A stretch of DNA of 64,000 nt from Asterella californica (lineage: Eukaryota; Streptophyta; Marchantiopsida; Marchantiales; Aytoniaceae), in assembly GCA_036924285.1 (NCBI GenBank), contig JAYKYS010000008.1, forward strand, positions 11,230,501-11,294,500, in the 5' to 3' direction. How positions within the stretch are numbered: the first letter of the stretch is position 1; each line of letters starts with the position of its first letter. Shown in pieces: positions 1 to 10,607 of this stretch. A program made the position numbers and the translations under genes. Under the pieces are notes generated by a model. That model was not told the DNA's origin. It ran no database searches and saw only the letters and a list, made by a program, of their open reading frames with translations.

Positions 1-1
1 T

Positions 2-1264
2 CCAGAAGGTATGCATACCCGAGAACGTAACGCGTTGATCAAGAGATGCAAACCTTACACCATGGTGGAGGGAATTCTGTTTCATCAAGGAGCAGATGGG
101 TTACTAAGGAGAGCAGTTGGTCAGAAGGAGGCATTCAAGCTAATGCACGAGTTTCACGATGGAACTGTTTGCGGAGGTCACTTTGCTGGTAAGATAACAG
201 CCTTCAAGATTTTGGATGCGGGTTATCACTGGAGAGGGATTTTCAAAGAGTGTTTAGACTATTGCAAAACTTGTGACGTATGTCAAGCATTTGCTCTAAA
301 GTCTACTAGAACACTTTCGTCAAGATCAATTCCAGTATTAGGGCCATTTGAGAAATGGGGTATTGACTTTGTAGGTCCTCTTAATAAGACACCTCGAGGC
401 AATAGATACATTGTAGTCGCCACTGACTATTGTACCAAGTGGGTAGAGGCTAGACCTTTGAGAAAGACCAATGAAACAGAAATGGGTAGATTCCTACGGG
501 AGAGGATCATCACGAGATTTGGATGTCCGTTAGAGTTGGTCTCAGATAGAGGAGGAGAGTTTGTAGGGAGCATGACTACTGCTATGCTACAACACTTTTC
601 TATCAAGCCACGAGTAACGACCTCATACAAACCAAATGCTAATGGTCTTGCGGAGAAGACCAATCTTACACTTTGTATGATGCTCGCCAAAGATGCTGGT
701 GTTGAAACTGCGAAACATACTTGGGATAAGAGACTACATGCCATCTTATGGGAGTACCGAACGACAACAAAGACTTCTACTGGATACTCCTCATTTCGAC
801 TGGTTTATGGAGTGGAGTCCAAGTTGCCGATCCAATTCGAATTGGATACTTTTCAAACTATTCAACGAAAGTTGAAGAGGTCGAGAGGAGAAGACGTGAT
901 CAGATCAAGAAGGGAGCAACTCATGGAGTTGGAAGAGATCCGAGCGGTAGCAATGATCCGGATGGAACGAGCTCAGGCGTATCAAAAGAAGAGTTACGAC
1001 AAACGGTTGGGCAAGAGGGAGGTAAAACCTTTTCAAGTCGGAGATTGGGTTATGTTGTATGATGCTATCAGATTCAAGAGGGCTAGGAAGAAGTTTCTTC
1101 CGAGATATTTTGGTCCTTTTGTTGTAGATAAGGTGTGGAGCAACTTCACATATGACCTTCAGGAGCAAAGAGGAAGGAGATTTGATCGAGTAAATCATGA
1201 CAAGTTGAAGTTGTTTCATCGACGAAAGTTCTCTCTTCACTCCGAGGACGGAGCGAAAATTTAG
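2..1264 (+). CDS. Ty3/gypsy polyprotein, integrase C-terminal part (5' cut by window edge)
   Basis: The reading frame enters from outside the window and runs 420 codons to a TAG stop without a break. Numbering from the Met codon at base 11, it shows the integrase zinc finger (H49, H57, C85, C88), then the catalytic core with D119 in a WGIDF context, D179 in SDRGGEF and E215. The D-to-E spacing of 35 is that of a classic DD35E integrase. A GPF segment near the end (RYFGPFVVDKVW) matches the GPY/F module of gypsy integrases; I see no chromodomain. The integrase inserts reverse-transcribed element DNA into the genome. The lack of stops or frameshifts contrasts with the decayed copia copy just downstream and suggests a young copy. 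Protease, RT and RNase H should lie left of the window. Confidence 0.93.
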   Translation, partial: PEGMHTRERNALIKRCKPYTMVEGILFHQGADGLLRRAVGQKEAFKLMHEFHDGTVCGGHFAGKITAFKILDAGYHWRGIFKECLDYCKTCDVCQAFALKSTRTLSSRSIPVLGPFEKWGIDFVGPLNKTPRGNRYIVVATDYCTKWVEARPLRKTNETEMGRFLRERIITRFGCPLELVSDRGGEFVGSMTTAMLQHFSIKPRVTTSYKPNANGLAEKTNLTLCMMLAKDAGVETAKHTWDKRLHAILWEYRTTTKTSTGYSSFRLVYGVESKLPIQFELDTFQTIQRKLKRSRGEDVIRSRREQLMELEEIRAVAMIRMERAQAYQKKSYDKRLGKREVKPFQVGDWVMLYDAIRFKRARKKFLPRYFGPFVVDKVWSNFTYDLQEQRGRRFDRVNHDKLKLFHRRKFSLHSEDGAKI

Positions 1265-1277
1265 TCCGGGGGTAAAA

Positions 1278-2191
1278 TGTAACGACCTATGTTACACATA
1301 GGAAGTTTGTCTATTAGTAAGGTGTTTAGTTATAACTAAGTGTTGAGAATGTTTATTGGCTGCCAAAGTACTTTAAGGATGTATCAAGTTAGTCATGACT
1401 AGCTTAAAGTTAGTTATGGTTAAACTTAGCTGTACTTTTGGCAGAATTCAGATATTTGCTAAAGAGTGAGCACTACTATCTTGTCATCTTGTCTAAAAGG
1501 TAGAAAGGAGGTGGAAAGTATCCCTTATCTCTTTTTTGACTTGATATTAATGGTTGGATTAAAGTTGTGGACTTTGTGGGCTTTAAAAACAAGAAGAGAT
1601 TCCACATGTTTCCTTTTTAGTGGGTCCTAGTGTAGAGGGGGGGTGGAAATTCGAGATTCCTTGAGAATATTCCAGAATCCTTCTAGAAGTTGTTGACTTT
1701 GAAGGAATAAGCCCATGTGAAAAGATAAAAAGCCCATGTGATTAATGCTTTTACCTTAAGTAATATCTTAGTAAAACCCGGTAAAAGTAGTTACGGCTGA
1801 GTTACCGGAGGGTACCAAAGTAAAAACCTAGCATGTATAAATAGAGGAGTAGAGAAGAGCTCCTCATCCTTGTTTTCACATTGTCGTAATGACAACTTGA
1901 GTAATATAGAGAGTGTGGGATATTTTTAGCATGTGAGAACTTGAGAGACGTCGTTAGAATGGAGGATTTTAGTTGATGTGTTTAAGGAGATTTTTAGTTG
2001 ATAAGTTTGTGAGTGTATGAATGAGTGAACTCAGTATTTTCCCTTCAAGTTCATGGTGTGCTTCCATCAAAGCCATCAGAGGTGACCCATGAGTGAGAGA
2101 CAGGCCCGACATGTTGCAGATTCGTGGATGACGATCGTGGAGGTTGAGAGATCGGGGGGTAGTTGATCGATAGGACCGCGGAGGGTTTACA
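1278..2191 (+). repeat. 3' LTR of the Ty3/gypsy element
   Basis: Immediately after the integrase stop comes a purine-rich tract (GGGGGTAAAA) that fits a polypurine tract, then TGTAACGACC, a typical plant gypsy LTR start. The best 3' end is TTTACA at 2191, which gives a TG...CA element with short inverted ends (TGTAA/TTACA) and a length of about 914 bp. The left LTR is outside the window, so the 3' boundary is an inference. The LTR should hold the promoter and polyadenylation signals. Confidence 0.65.
1836..1843 (+). promoter_or_regulatory. TATA box inside the LTR
   Basis: TATAAATA lies about 560 bp into the LTR, in a position and context expected for the U3/R promoter of a plant LTR retrotransposon. 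No transcript evidence is available. Confidence 0.5.
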
Positions 2192-2196
2192 GTACA

Positions 2197-4079
2197 TTGA
2201 GTGGAAGATCTGGAGAAGTCACTGATTCTAGATCAGAATCAGTTGCGCATAGAGCTGTTGTTAACGTAAGAGTCCACATAATACAACCTAGTGGAACTAG
2301 TGTAGTTCCTACACAAGATGAGCGCGTGCTATTGCAACGTATGTTTGACTCATCCAGATATGTGGATCTTCCACATCCATTGGATACTTTGTCTCAGACC
2401 TTAGCATCTACATCAGATCAGTTGCAAGAAGAGGTGACTAGTGCATCGATTACCTCTCGCATATCTGAACGGACAAAACATCCAGCAAGTAAGTATATGC
2501 ATGAAGACATTCTTGCTGCATACCATGCATATAGATCAATGTTCTTCAGGAACAAGAATCGAGTTCACTTGAGGAGGCGATGCACAAAGTCCATGGATAA
2601 ATGCTATGGAAGCTGAACTTGTTGCGCTTCATCACCAACAGTTTGAGAGTTGGTGGACTTACCTGAGGATAAGAAAGCGATTGGTTGCATGTGGGTCTTC
2701 AAGGTCAAGCGCGACTCGGATGGTACCGTGTGTCGATACAAGGTCAGATTGGTAGTCAAGGGCTACGCACAGCAACATGGAGTGGATTTTGAGGAGACCT
2801 TTGTTCCAATTGCGAAGATGGTGACTATTTGAACCGCAGTTGTAGTTGCAACTCAGAAAGGTTGAAAGATGCACCAGATGGACTTCAAGAACGTCTTTCT
2901 CAATGGTGATCTTGAGAAGGAGGTCTACATGCAGCAACCTCCAAGTTATGAGGATCCTAAGTTTCCTTCTCGTGTATGTAAGTTACGGAAGGTCTTCTAT
3001 GATCTGAAACAAGCACCAAGAGCATGGTATGCAAAGATCGATTTTTACTTGTAGTCTCTTGGTTTCCATCTTTGTAGTTCAGACTCTACCTTGTATTCAT
3101 TAAAAATACAAGATCGGATTATTGTGATCACCATCTATGTTGATGACTTGATCATTATCGAAAGCTATGAAGAGCATATTTTCCAAATCAAAGATCACTT
3201 GAAATCCGAGTTCGAGATGATGAACTTAGGAGAACTCAAGTGCTTCCTTGCTGTGGAGTTCATTAGAGATGGGAAGGATGTTTAGTTTGTACAGCGATAA
3301 TATGCTCTCAGTATGCTTGAGATATTTGGTATGCTTGATTGCAAACCATTGCTACGCCATTAGAGCAAGAGGTAAAGCTAGGAGCAGAGAATGATGAGTT
3401 ACTTGATGATCCACGCATGGTTGGGAGTCTTATCTACCTAACGATCACCAGATCAGACTTGAGCTATGCCGTCGGTTTGATCAGTCAGTTCATGCAGTCA
3501 CCACATAGATCACATTTTGAGACTGTCAAGCGAAGATCCTCCGCTACGTGAAGTTCTCGATGTAGTACGGACTTCACTATCGATACGGTGGACCATTGTT
3601 GTTACATGATTACACAAATGCTGATTGGACAAGAAGTGCCGACAAGAGATCCACGTCAAGTTACGCTTTTGGACTTGGAAGCACTGCTATAAGATGGGCT
3701 TCTAAGAAGCAACCTATGGTTGCTTTGTCATCCATAGAAGTAGAGTATCGAGGAGCAATGAATGCAACATGCGAATCAATTTGACTTCGATGTCTTCTAT
3801 CTGATATTGGTGTGGAGTGTACAGATTATATTGTATTATATACAGACAACATTAGCAGCATGAAGTTAACTAGTAATCATGTTTTCCATGTTAGAACGAA
3901 GCACATTGAGGTGCACTATCATTTCATTAGAGAGAAGGTCCTTGCAGGATTGAACTCAGTTATGTGAGCACAGGAGATCAAGTTGTCAATATTTTCACTA
4001 AAGCATTGCCTAGAGATAAGTTTGATGCTTTCAGACATTGTCTAGGAGTACAAGATGTAGAGTCGAGCTTGAAAAAGAG
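2197..4079 (+). pseudogene. Ty1/copia pol (RT-RNase H), decayed
   Basis: Fragments in order match copia RT: WVFKVKRDSDGTV and RLVVKGYAQQHGVDFEETF near 2690-2800, the DFKNVFLNGDL block near 2880, YDLKQAPRAWY near 3000, and the catalytic YVDD near 3140. The RNase H segment follows with ADWTRSADKRSTSSY near 3620 and SSIEVEYRGAMNATCE near 3735. At least six in-frame stops interrupt it. Several stops are what C-to-T change of CGA or CAG codons would give, as expected for a methylated, silenced copy. The gag, protease and most of the integrase are missing; the 5' end abuts the gypsy LTR, so the gypsy insertion or a deletion may have removed them. Confidence 0.88.
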
Positions 4080-4310
4080 TGTTGATATAATCTCAAACTC
4101 TAGTAGATCGACGGCTAACATTAGCCGAAGTGGTTATGATAGTTACAGTTAGTTAGAGGGCTAACTACCATTAAGGTTTCTATGTACTCACCTCCATTAT
4201 ATATACATGGAAAGGCAAAGTCTCTTTCATCTCATTTTTATTTTACTTCTTTGTTTATTCGTTCTCTCTTCTTGGAGTGTCTTCGAAGTATCGATCTTTT
4301 TACATATATG
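4080..4310 (+). repeat. Probable copia 3' LTR
   Basis: The last copia coding remnant ends in a short purine tract (GAAAAAGAG) followed by TGTTGATATAA, a common copia LTR start. A TATATATACATGG stretch and a T-rich region follow. No partner LTR is in the window and no clear CA end was found, so the right end is approximate. Confidence 0.5.
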
Positions 4311-4816
4311 AGAGGAAGGACGAAGAGTTCAGAGATTCTTAAAGAGCTATAGGGATTTAAAATAGCTAATTAAAATTAGACATCAAAACAAAACTATACT
4401 GTTCACTATCATGCGACCATGCGGATGAACGAAAAAAAAATAACACGTTAAACTCAGAAAAATTTTATCAACACATACAACTGAAATGCTAGACATGAAC
4501 ATGTTCGCTGTGGTCAAGACTCATGGGACCGATAGGGCCGATGACATCAGCATCATATGATCCCTTTCTTCGCCGCGGATCCAACGTCCGTCGTTTCCTT
4601 CAAGAGTAGGAAAAGGAACAGCAGCCATGCATGATGCGCTCCCAGTCGAACTGTGGTCCCACATCCTTCCGAGTTTCGTTATATATATATATGCAATTAA
4701 CCCAAGGTGTTCGATCAGTAACCACGCGACCCAATGAATAGCAAAACGGATGGGACCCCATCAAGCCTGACAAGGGAAAGAAGGACCCGAAGGGCCAAGC
4801 AACAACCACATCGGGG
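4311..4816. other. Short non-coding stretch with two repeat similarities
   Basis: I see no gene. Bases 4311-4350 resemble 31005-31045 within the methyltransferase-bearing gypsy element (GTTCAGAGATTCTT is shared). Bases 4722-4768 share a block with 60969-61014 (CAATGAATAGC, CGGATG and ACCCCATCAAG in the same order and spacing). Both point to small dispersed repeat pieces. Confidence 0.45.
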
Positions 4817-6400
4817 CTAAGCCCCGCTATCAGTAGCTCTAAAATCGTCAGTCGCACCTATAATGTCGGAGACCAAAAAGTTAGTATCCCTACAAACAAT
4901 TGGCGCACCTGAAGAGGCATCACCTACTGCGATTGCTCTCCTGTGAATTGCTCCTGCTAAAGCTCTCTGTAGAGCAATGGAAACTCGCTGCCTAAAAAAC
5001 ATGGTGCGGAAAGAAAGAGAAAGTGGTACTCCTTGGCGCCTCTCATGATAGGCTCTAGCACAGTCTCTCAGAAAGACGTCGAACTCCAAACCTGTCGATC
5101 CGTATATCTCCAAAGTTAAAGAGATGAAGCGATGTCTCACTTGCATACCTCTATACTTGGTCACCTTCGCTGCTGTCGTCACGCCTGCAGCCCATCCTGA
5201 GGGATGGGTGATCACTTGTGCCGCCATTGAGTCCCGTGTCGGATCCGTAACAACCACATCAGCCACTGAGACCTGATCCTCTCTCATCATGTACAGGTCA
5301 GCTCTCACTGATCCTCCTGTCTGAAGGGCATACCAACGCTCTCTCCACGTCATGTGACCACTCTCCCGTGCTAAGGCAAACATGACGTATCTGATGGCAT
5401 CGTGGGTAGCTATCCGCTCTCCACCATGAGGACATCGAGCAAGATGACGACCCGATGTGTCGAGTGAGACACCGCACTCGCAAGTGGATAGTGCCGAAGC
5501 AACAGGCTGTACCAAGCCTAGACGCCTCATCGCTGTAGAGAAGATAGTCGGTGCGAGTTAGAACGCTCTAATGCAAGGTCGAGCTATGAGTCAAGAGTCT
5601 GCGCCCTTGTCCGAACAAGAGCGGAGTCGAGCTCTAGTATCCCGTGAGATGGAAGGATCCACTAAGAGAGCATGGAGAACCTACTGGAAGTGGTGCCCCG
5701 TCAGAGAAGACTGTAGTCCGCGAGATCCATCGATAGCTAAGGTATCGATTCGAAGGTGTGCCTCACGTGCCTCAAGAGTCAAGCCATCTCTTGTCTCACG
5801 AAGACACATCTGTAGTGGGTAAGAACCATCCTCCACTTCTGTCACGTAACTTTCTAAAATAGGTCTATCTCGCACGAGAAAACGACAACAGAGCCAAAGT
5901 GCTGAAAGGGCTCAACTACCCAAAAAGGCTGCAGAAGCAGTCTCCTCCATGGATAATAAGCCCACCCCGTCACATGATATCGACAAAGATGTCTGTCTAC
6001 GTGCTAGAGGTCCTGCCACACAGTCAAAAGTCCCCGGTCCTATGATGTCGCCAAACACCCTCATGATCTTCATATCAAACTCTCTAAAGCGCGAGATGAA
6101 AATAGGAGATGGAGGTACTGTGCGGAATAAGTAACTAGGACGCTGCGCAATGGGAGAGTAAAAGATACCAAAGACAACTTGAGAATCTTCCAACATAGAG
6201 AGATCCTCAATATGCAAGACGTCCTCCGCTAGAGCAACATCTAAGAATCGAGAGACAAAATATTCTGTAACCACAAGTACTCCGAGGATACGTAAACTAT
6301 CAGTGGGATAACAACTCCCTCAGAGAACTGTAAGTCCGACGATATACCTATGGGAGACTAAACTTTGCACTTTGACACCTTCACCCTCAATCCTACCAAG
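4817..6400 (-). pseudogene. 5'-truncated non-LTR retroelement: RT C-terminal region plus restriction-like endonuclease tail
   Basis: Read on the minus strand, the first part (about 6400-5912) has the features that follow the RT palm in these elements: a KC-V-SP-G block, a VVIPTDSLRILGV block, then RTVPPSPIFISRFREFD, and a GVGLLSMEETASAAFLGS block. The second part (5530-4817) has the CCHC-type finger CECG...GRHLARCPHGG with HDAIR, then RADLYMM and VADVVVTDP, which fit the R-x-D and D/E core of a PD-(D/E)XK-like endonuclease, followed by KYRGM and LTLEIYGSTG. This is the order in R2/CRE-type retroelements that nick target DNA with a C-terminal endonuclease. Stops and a frameshift separate the parts at about 5535-5905, and the catalytic RT motifs are absent, consistent with 5' truncation on insertion. 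Confidence 0.72.
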
Positions 6401-7432
6401 GCCAATTGAGAAACAAGGTGGTCAAAGTTCGATCAGTTACATTAGACGGTACAGATATACCTACCTAAACTGCGGAAATTCTCACTTTCTAACATCTTCT
6501 GCAAGAATTCTTCACCTAGTCGGCCCCTAGCACAGATGGAATGCTGAGCATGTCAAAGCACAAGCGCAGGCTCTGTCGTTAACATTCGCTACTTTTACAG
6601 TCATGATTCTTCTCCTCGGGTCAGCATATCCAGTTGTTTAGATTTGAATGACAATGTCACCGATGATGATTGCAACCCCCTGCTTAGCTGTGTGGATACT
6701 TCCGCAGATTTCACAATCACGACACCAGTACAACTGAACCAGACACGAACAAATCGTGCACATTAGTCGTGCCCGGTATAAAGTACTTCGTGTCTGGTAT
6801 CACTGGTATCACTCGTATTGTACAAGACCGGATTATTCCGATTTCAAACCGATATCGGAACCATCGACTTGTACCATCAAATTCGATCAAACTGAAACCG
6901 GGACAGCCGTCGATGACTAAATAAACAAACAAATCATACTCCGCAACAATCGCTTTCTGTAAACTTGCATCTAGAGATCATCTTTCTGGAACCATCGCTT
7001 TCTGTAAACTTGCGTCTAGAGATATCTCTCTAAGAAAGATAGAGACTCCTAACATTCGAGTCAGAAAGCCGACATTATCCAGAATGTCGGCTCTAACTCT
7101 AGGAACACCAGATATGCGACTGTTGACTCTGCTACTCTAGGCATCTTGCTATTCTAACCAGAAAATCGACCTCTCGACTCTGCTGCTCCCTTGGATAAAA
7201 CCCCAGGGGCAGGTCAGGAGATTTCCGTCTGCACTTTGCGACTTGGAAGAAGGAAGACACGATAGTCCATAGTATTAAAAGACACATAGATCATTATATT
7301 AATATTGTATTAACAGGTAACAAACAATCGATTGATCCTGTGACAGTCGCGTCAAGTATCTGCAAGGATCAAACTTCATAAACACTAGTGTTTGTGCTTT
7401 ACATCGCTACAAAGTCTTACTAGGTTTCATGT
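6401..7432. other. Intergenic, no gene seen; one 45-bp tandem duplication
   Basis: No open frame here has recognisable motifs. A 45-bp direct repeat, CGCTTTCTGTAAACTTGC plus following bases, occurs at 6949-6993 and again at 6994-7035. A region near 6770-6830 repeats GTATCAC-type motifs. Confidence 0.5.
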
Positions 7433-7713
7433 TTTTAGTCCGACCAACGTCAAACTAACTTCACAGTAACACCATAGCCTTACGTTTGATCGACGTTTCT
7501 TCAAAGCTGAAACAGCTTCAAACAACTTCCACGATAACACCAAAGACCTACCCTCCCTGTACATTTATCTCGATTTTAGTCCGACCAACGTGAAACTAAC
7601 TTTACAGTAACAACATAGCCTTACGTTTGATCGATATTTCTTCAAGGCTGAAACAACTTCAAACAACTTTCACGATTACACCAAAGATCTCCCTCCCTGT
7701 GCATTTATCTCGA
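7433..7713. repeat. Tandem duplication, 141-bp unit
   Basis: Unit 1 (7433-7573) and unit 2 (7574-7713) both begin TTTTAGTCCGACCAACGT and both end near CATTTATCTCGA, with roughly 90 percent identity by eye. The array lies just beyond the 3' end of the PR-10 gene and could overlap its 3' UTR or transcription end. Confidence 0.85.
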
Positions 7714-7783
7714 ACGTTGCTGGTAGGCTTGACCAGAAGACGCTGGAAACCACACCCGAAGACCGGTTATTCAACCTTCCCAA

Positions 7784-8621
7784 CTACTTCAAAATGGGTT
7801 TAAGAAGTGACTTGACGTGTCTTTCGAGGGCCCTGAACGCGTTGTTGACTCCTTCCTTCGTCCTTTCCTCGGCCTTGGCTATATTGGCGTCTGTCCCACC
7901 CTCGTACTCGATCGTGACGCGCAATAGCGACGAATTGTCTCCAGTCGGGATTAACCTCAAAGTCCGCACCCACTTCTTCAACCCGAACTCCTCTAAATGT
8001 CCTCCCTCGAGCTCTTCCGTGACAACGGTGTAGCCCTCGGAGTCGCGCCTCACCACCCGCTCCTTCACGTGTGCACCCTCGGGAGCAACTGAACACAACA
8101 GTCAGAATAGAGCACCAGAGGATACGATAGCGATGATCGATTCTTATCGGCAAACTACTGAAACTGAGTTTACTGCCCAGCTACCTCACCAGAATTTGCT
8201 TTTACGGACATCTAGCGTGTCGTCAAATCACGTCGTACAAGACTTCTCGGGGTCCTATTCGCGATTTTTAAACAGTTCAATCACTGTACTGCGTATCATG
8301 ATCAGTAACCCCGACATTATAACCACAACTTCGCATCACGAGAACGAGGCGAGATAGTCGTGCGATCTCCAGCCCATCCACCAAACTGGAGAGGAGATTT
8401 CCTTTCTGCAGTATATTAAGTAGCTAGGCGTTGTAATGGAGCTTACCTGGTCCAAATTTGACAACGCGAACAGATCCTACGGCTCCTGTACCTTCAACCC
8501 AGTGAATGCTAGCGATCTCCTGTGGCATCGCCTTCGGGAGTATGTCGTCCTGATTCTTCATAGCTTCCCACATATCGGAAGCAGATACGTCCAACGGCAT
8601 CTCGTACTCGAAGGTCGGCAT
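7784..8621 (-). CDS. PR-10 / Bet v 1-like ligand-binding protein
   Basis: Two coding exons: 8447-8621 and 7784-8088, spliced through a GT donor (CCAG/GTAAGC) and a CAG acceptor. Together they give 480 bases, 159 residues and a TAG stop, the usual length of the family. The start ATG opens MPTFEYEMPL; residues 43-50 (EGTGAVGS) match the glycine-rich loop of Bet v 1; VKFGP/VAPEGAHVKERV spans the splice junction at the place where plant PR-10 genes usually carry their only intron; the C terminus has the long helix ending in KSLLKPILK. Family members are small cytosolic proteins with a hydrophobic cavity that binds plant metabolites or hormones, often induced by stress or infection. The ligand cannot be told from sequence. 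The reading frame looks intact. Confidence 0.92.
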
Positions 8622-8769
8622 CTTTTAAGATTGAAAAGGTTCGGCTGGACTGATTAGTCTAAGACGAAAACCGGAAACAAAGCACAGTCAATGTAGATCA
8701 AATACCCTCTCACGCACTGCAACCCACTGAATGTACAACCGGATGTTTGAATTTCCGATGCTCGACTGC

Positions 8770-8776
8770 TTAAATA
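8770..8776 (-). promoter_or_regulatory. Candidate TATA box of the PR-10 gene
   Basis: On the minus strand the sequence is GGCTATTTAAGCAG, about 150 bases upstream of the PR-10 start codon. Position and sequence fit a plant TATA element. Confidence 0.45.
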
Positions 8777-10507
8777 GCCAGGCGGGATGCAACGTTCACA
8801 GTGCGCGACAAACATCGGCTGACACGTAGGGGCGACGATTTTACTGGTCTTTCGAAGGATCGGAATGCAGGAAGTTTGACTGAGTGGTTTTATTCCTTCT
8901 GCAGCTCTTCGTTTAACTATTTTGCTTCACCAACTTGATCCAGTTTCTCTGTATATCCGTATCCGGCATGGATAAGTTGACTGTGTTAGGTGCTATAAGA
9001 CCGGGTTCACACAATTCGCTTACTTCCCGGCCCCTTGAGGCAGCCTGATAGACTCGAACGTCATGGCTTCCAATAGGGTCGTGATGACTAGACTTGTCAG
9101 GTGCTGGACGAAGCTCATACTCAGATCGATTGGAATGGCAGGCGTGTTGAGAACGAGTATCCAGCATGCAGGCTAGCTGGGTTGAATGCTAAATCGGGTA
9201 GTAGTCAGTCACGGGACCCAGTGGCTGTAACTTCCCTTTTGCTTGGTGTGGAGTGAAGTGATGAATGGGACCAACCAATTTGCGGTCGCCTTGGGTAAAG
9301 GCCAGACTCGAGAAGTTCTCGATCCACCTGCAGGAAATGGAGAAGGACCCCAGCAGGGTCAGTCATAAGTACTTTACATTCGTACTTTACTTCAGTATCG
9401 AAGTACCTCCCACATAGATGGAATGCGATATTCTATCTAAGGCATGAGGTTTGCCTTCCGACTCACCTTTTAATTTGATCCACTCGTCCTCATATTATAG
9501 ATGTGTAGGACTTTCATCCAGGAGTTTCGTTATAGGAATTCCTGTGAGTTGTCAGGGTCAAAATTCAGTGTAAGTCCTGTTCACTCAAGGACTTTTACGA
9601 TTCATGACTTTCTTCTCTTCGCGGTTTGTAGTTGGACAGTGCAGTCTTACTCCAAAAACCATTAGTTGAATGTGTTTATAATGCTGCATCAAGAGTCTAG
9701 ATCTGATCAGTTGTATCTCTCGTACAAGTGCATATCATTACGAATATATATACCAAGCAACTTACCGTGAGAGCAGACGTTACTTCCATGTCCGCCTCCT
9801 CTTCAGTTATGGATCTGTGTGGGAGTAATGAAAACACAGTGACAGATAACTCTTTGTATTCGGTGTATAGTCTGCAGGCAACCTTGGATGGTGCACGGTA
9901 CTTGCCCAGAAGTAGGATTTTAAGACTACAGAGCGACCCTCTGTTAGGCACGTAGAAGTAAGTCATGCCACGTTTCTTCCTTAGTCGTGTATAATTATTC
10001 TTCCTCCATGCCTTCAGCTACTGGTACGTTCTGGTACGTGCAATAGATAAACTCCACCGTCTGCTCCGTAGAGTATATATTGTTCCACGGACTGTGACGA
10101 TGCCACATGCGGCGATTACAGTTACGAACACTCGAGACTAGAATTCTGGCTGATTTCGATTCTCTCTGATGGAAAGGAGCCACCGCACTGGCGACACCAG
10201 GTACAGAACAGAGCCGTTCACTTCTGCTAATCACAACATCTCACTGTACTAGATCACTGCCAGTCGACAAGAAGAAGTAACGCGATTCCCGAACCTTGAT
10301 CTACCGCGCAGGACTCCTGTGAGTTGCTCTGGAAACGGAAGCTAATCACTTGAAAGTTGAGACTCCGAGCATCATACACATGCAAGCACGGTTTGAGAGA
10401 TACTCCCAACTTGATTGCTTTTAACAGTTTAATACGAAAGGCCTCAAGGCGAACAGCCGATCAACTGTCGGATCAGCTGCTGACAGCTTGACTGTTTAGA
10501 TTGGGTC
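8777..10507. other. Intergenic, no supported gene
   Basis: Short open frames on both strands lack recognisable domains, codon bias or credible splice partners. The part next to the PR-10 gene should include its upstream control region. Confidence 0.5.
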
Positions 10508-10607
10508 GACGTTTAGAGCTTCAGTTTAGAGTTTATCTAAATCTTGAAATTTCAAGATTTTCAAGATCTAGATAAACCCTCAAAATGGTGTTGAAGCTCT
10601 AAACGTC
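10508..10607. repeat. Imperfect 100-nt hairpin
   Basis: The outer arms GACGTTTAGAGCTTCA (10508-10523) and its exact reverse complement (10592-10607) enclose an inner inverted repeat built on GTTTATCTAAATCTTGAAA and TTTCAAGAT...CTAGATAAAC. The whole stretch could fold into one long stem. It may be a small foldback transposon (MITE) or a small-RNA precursor; the sequence alone does not decide. Confidence 0.7.
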
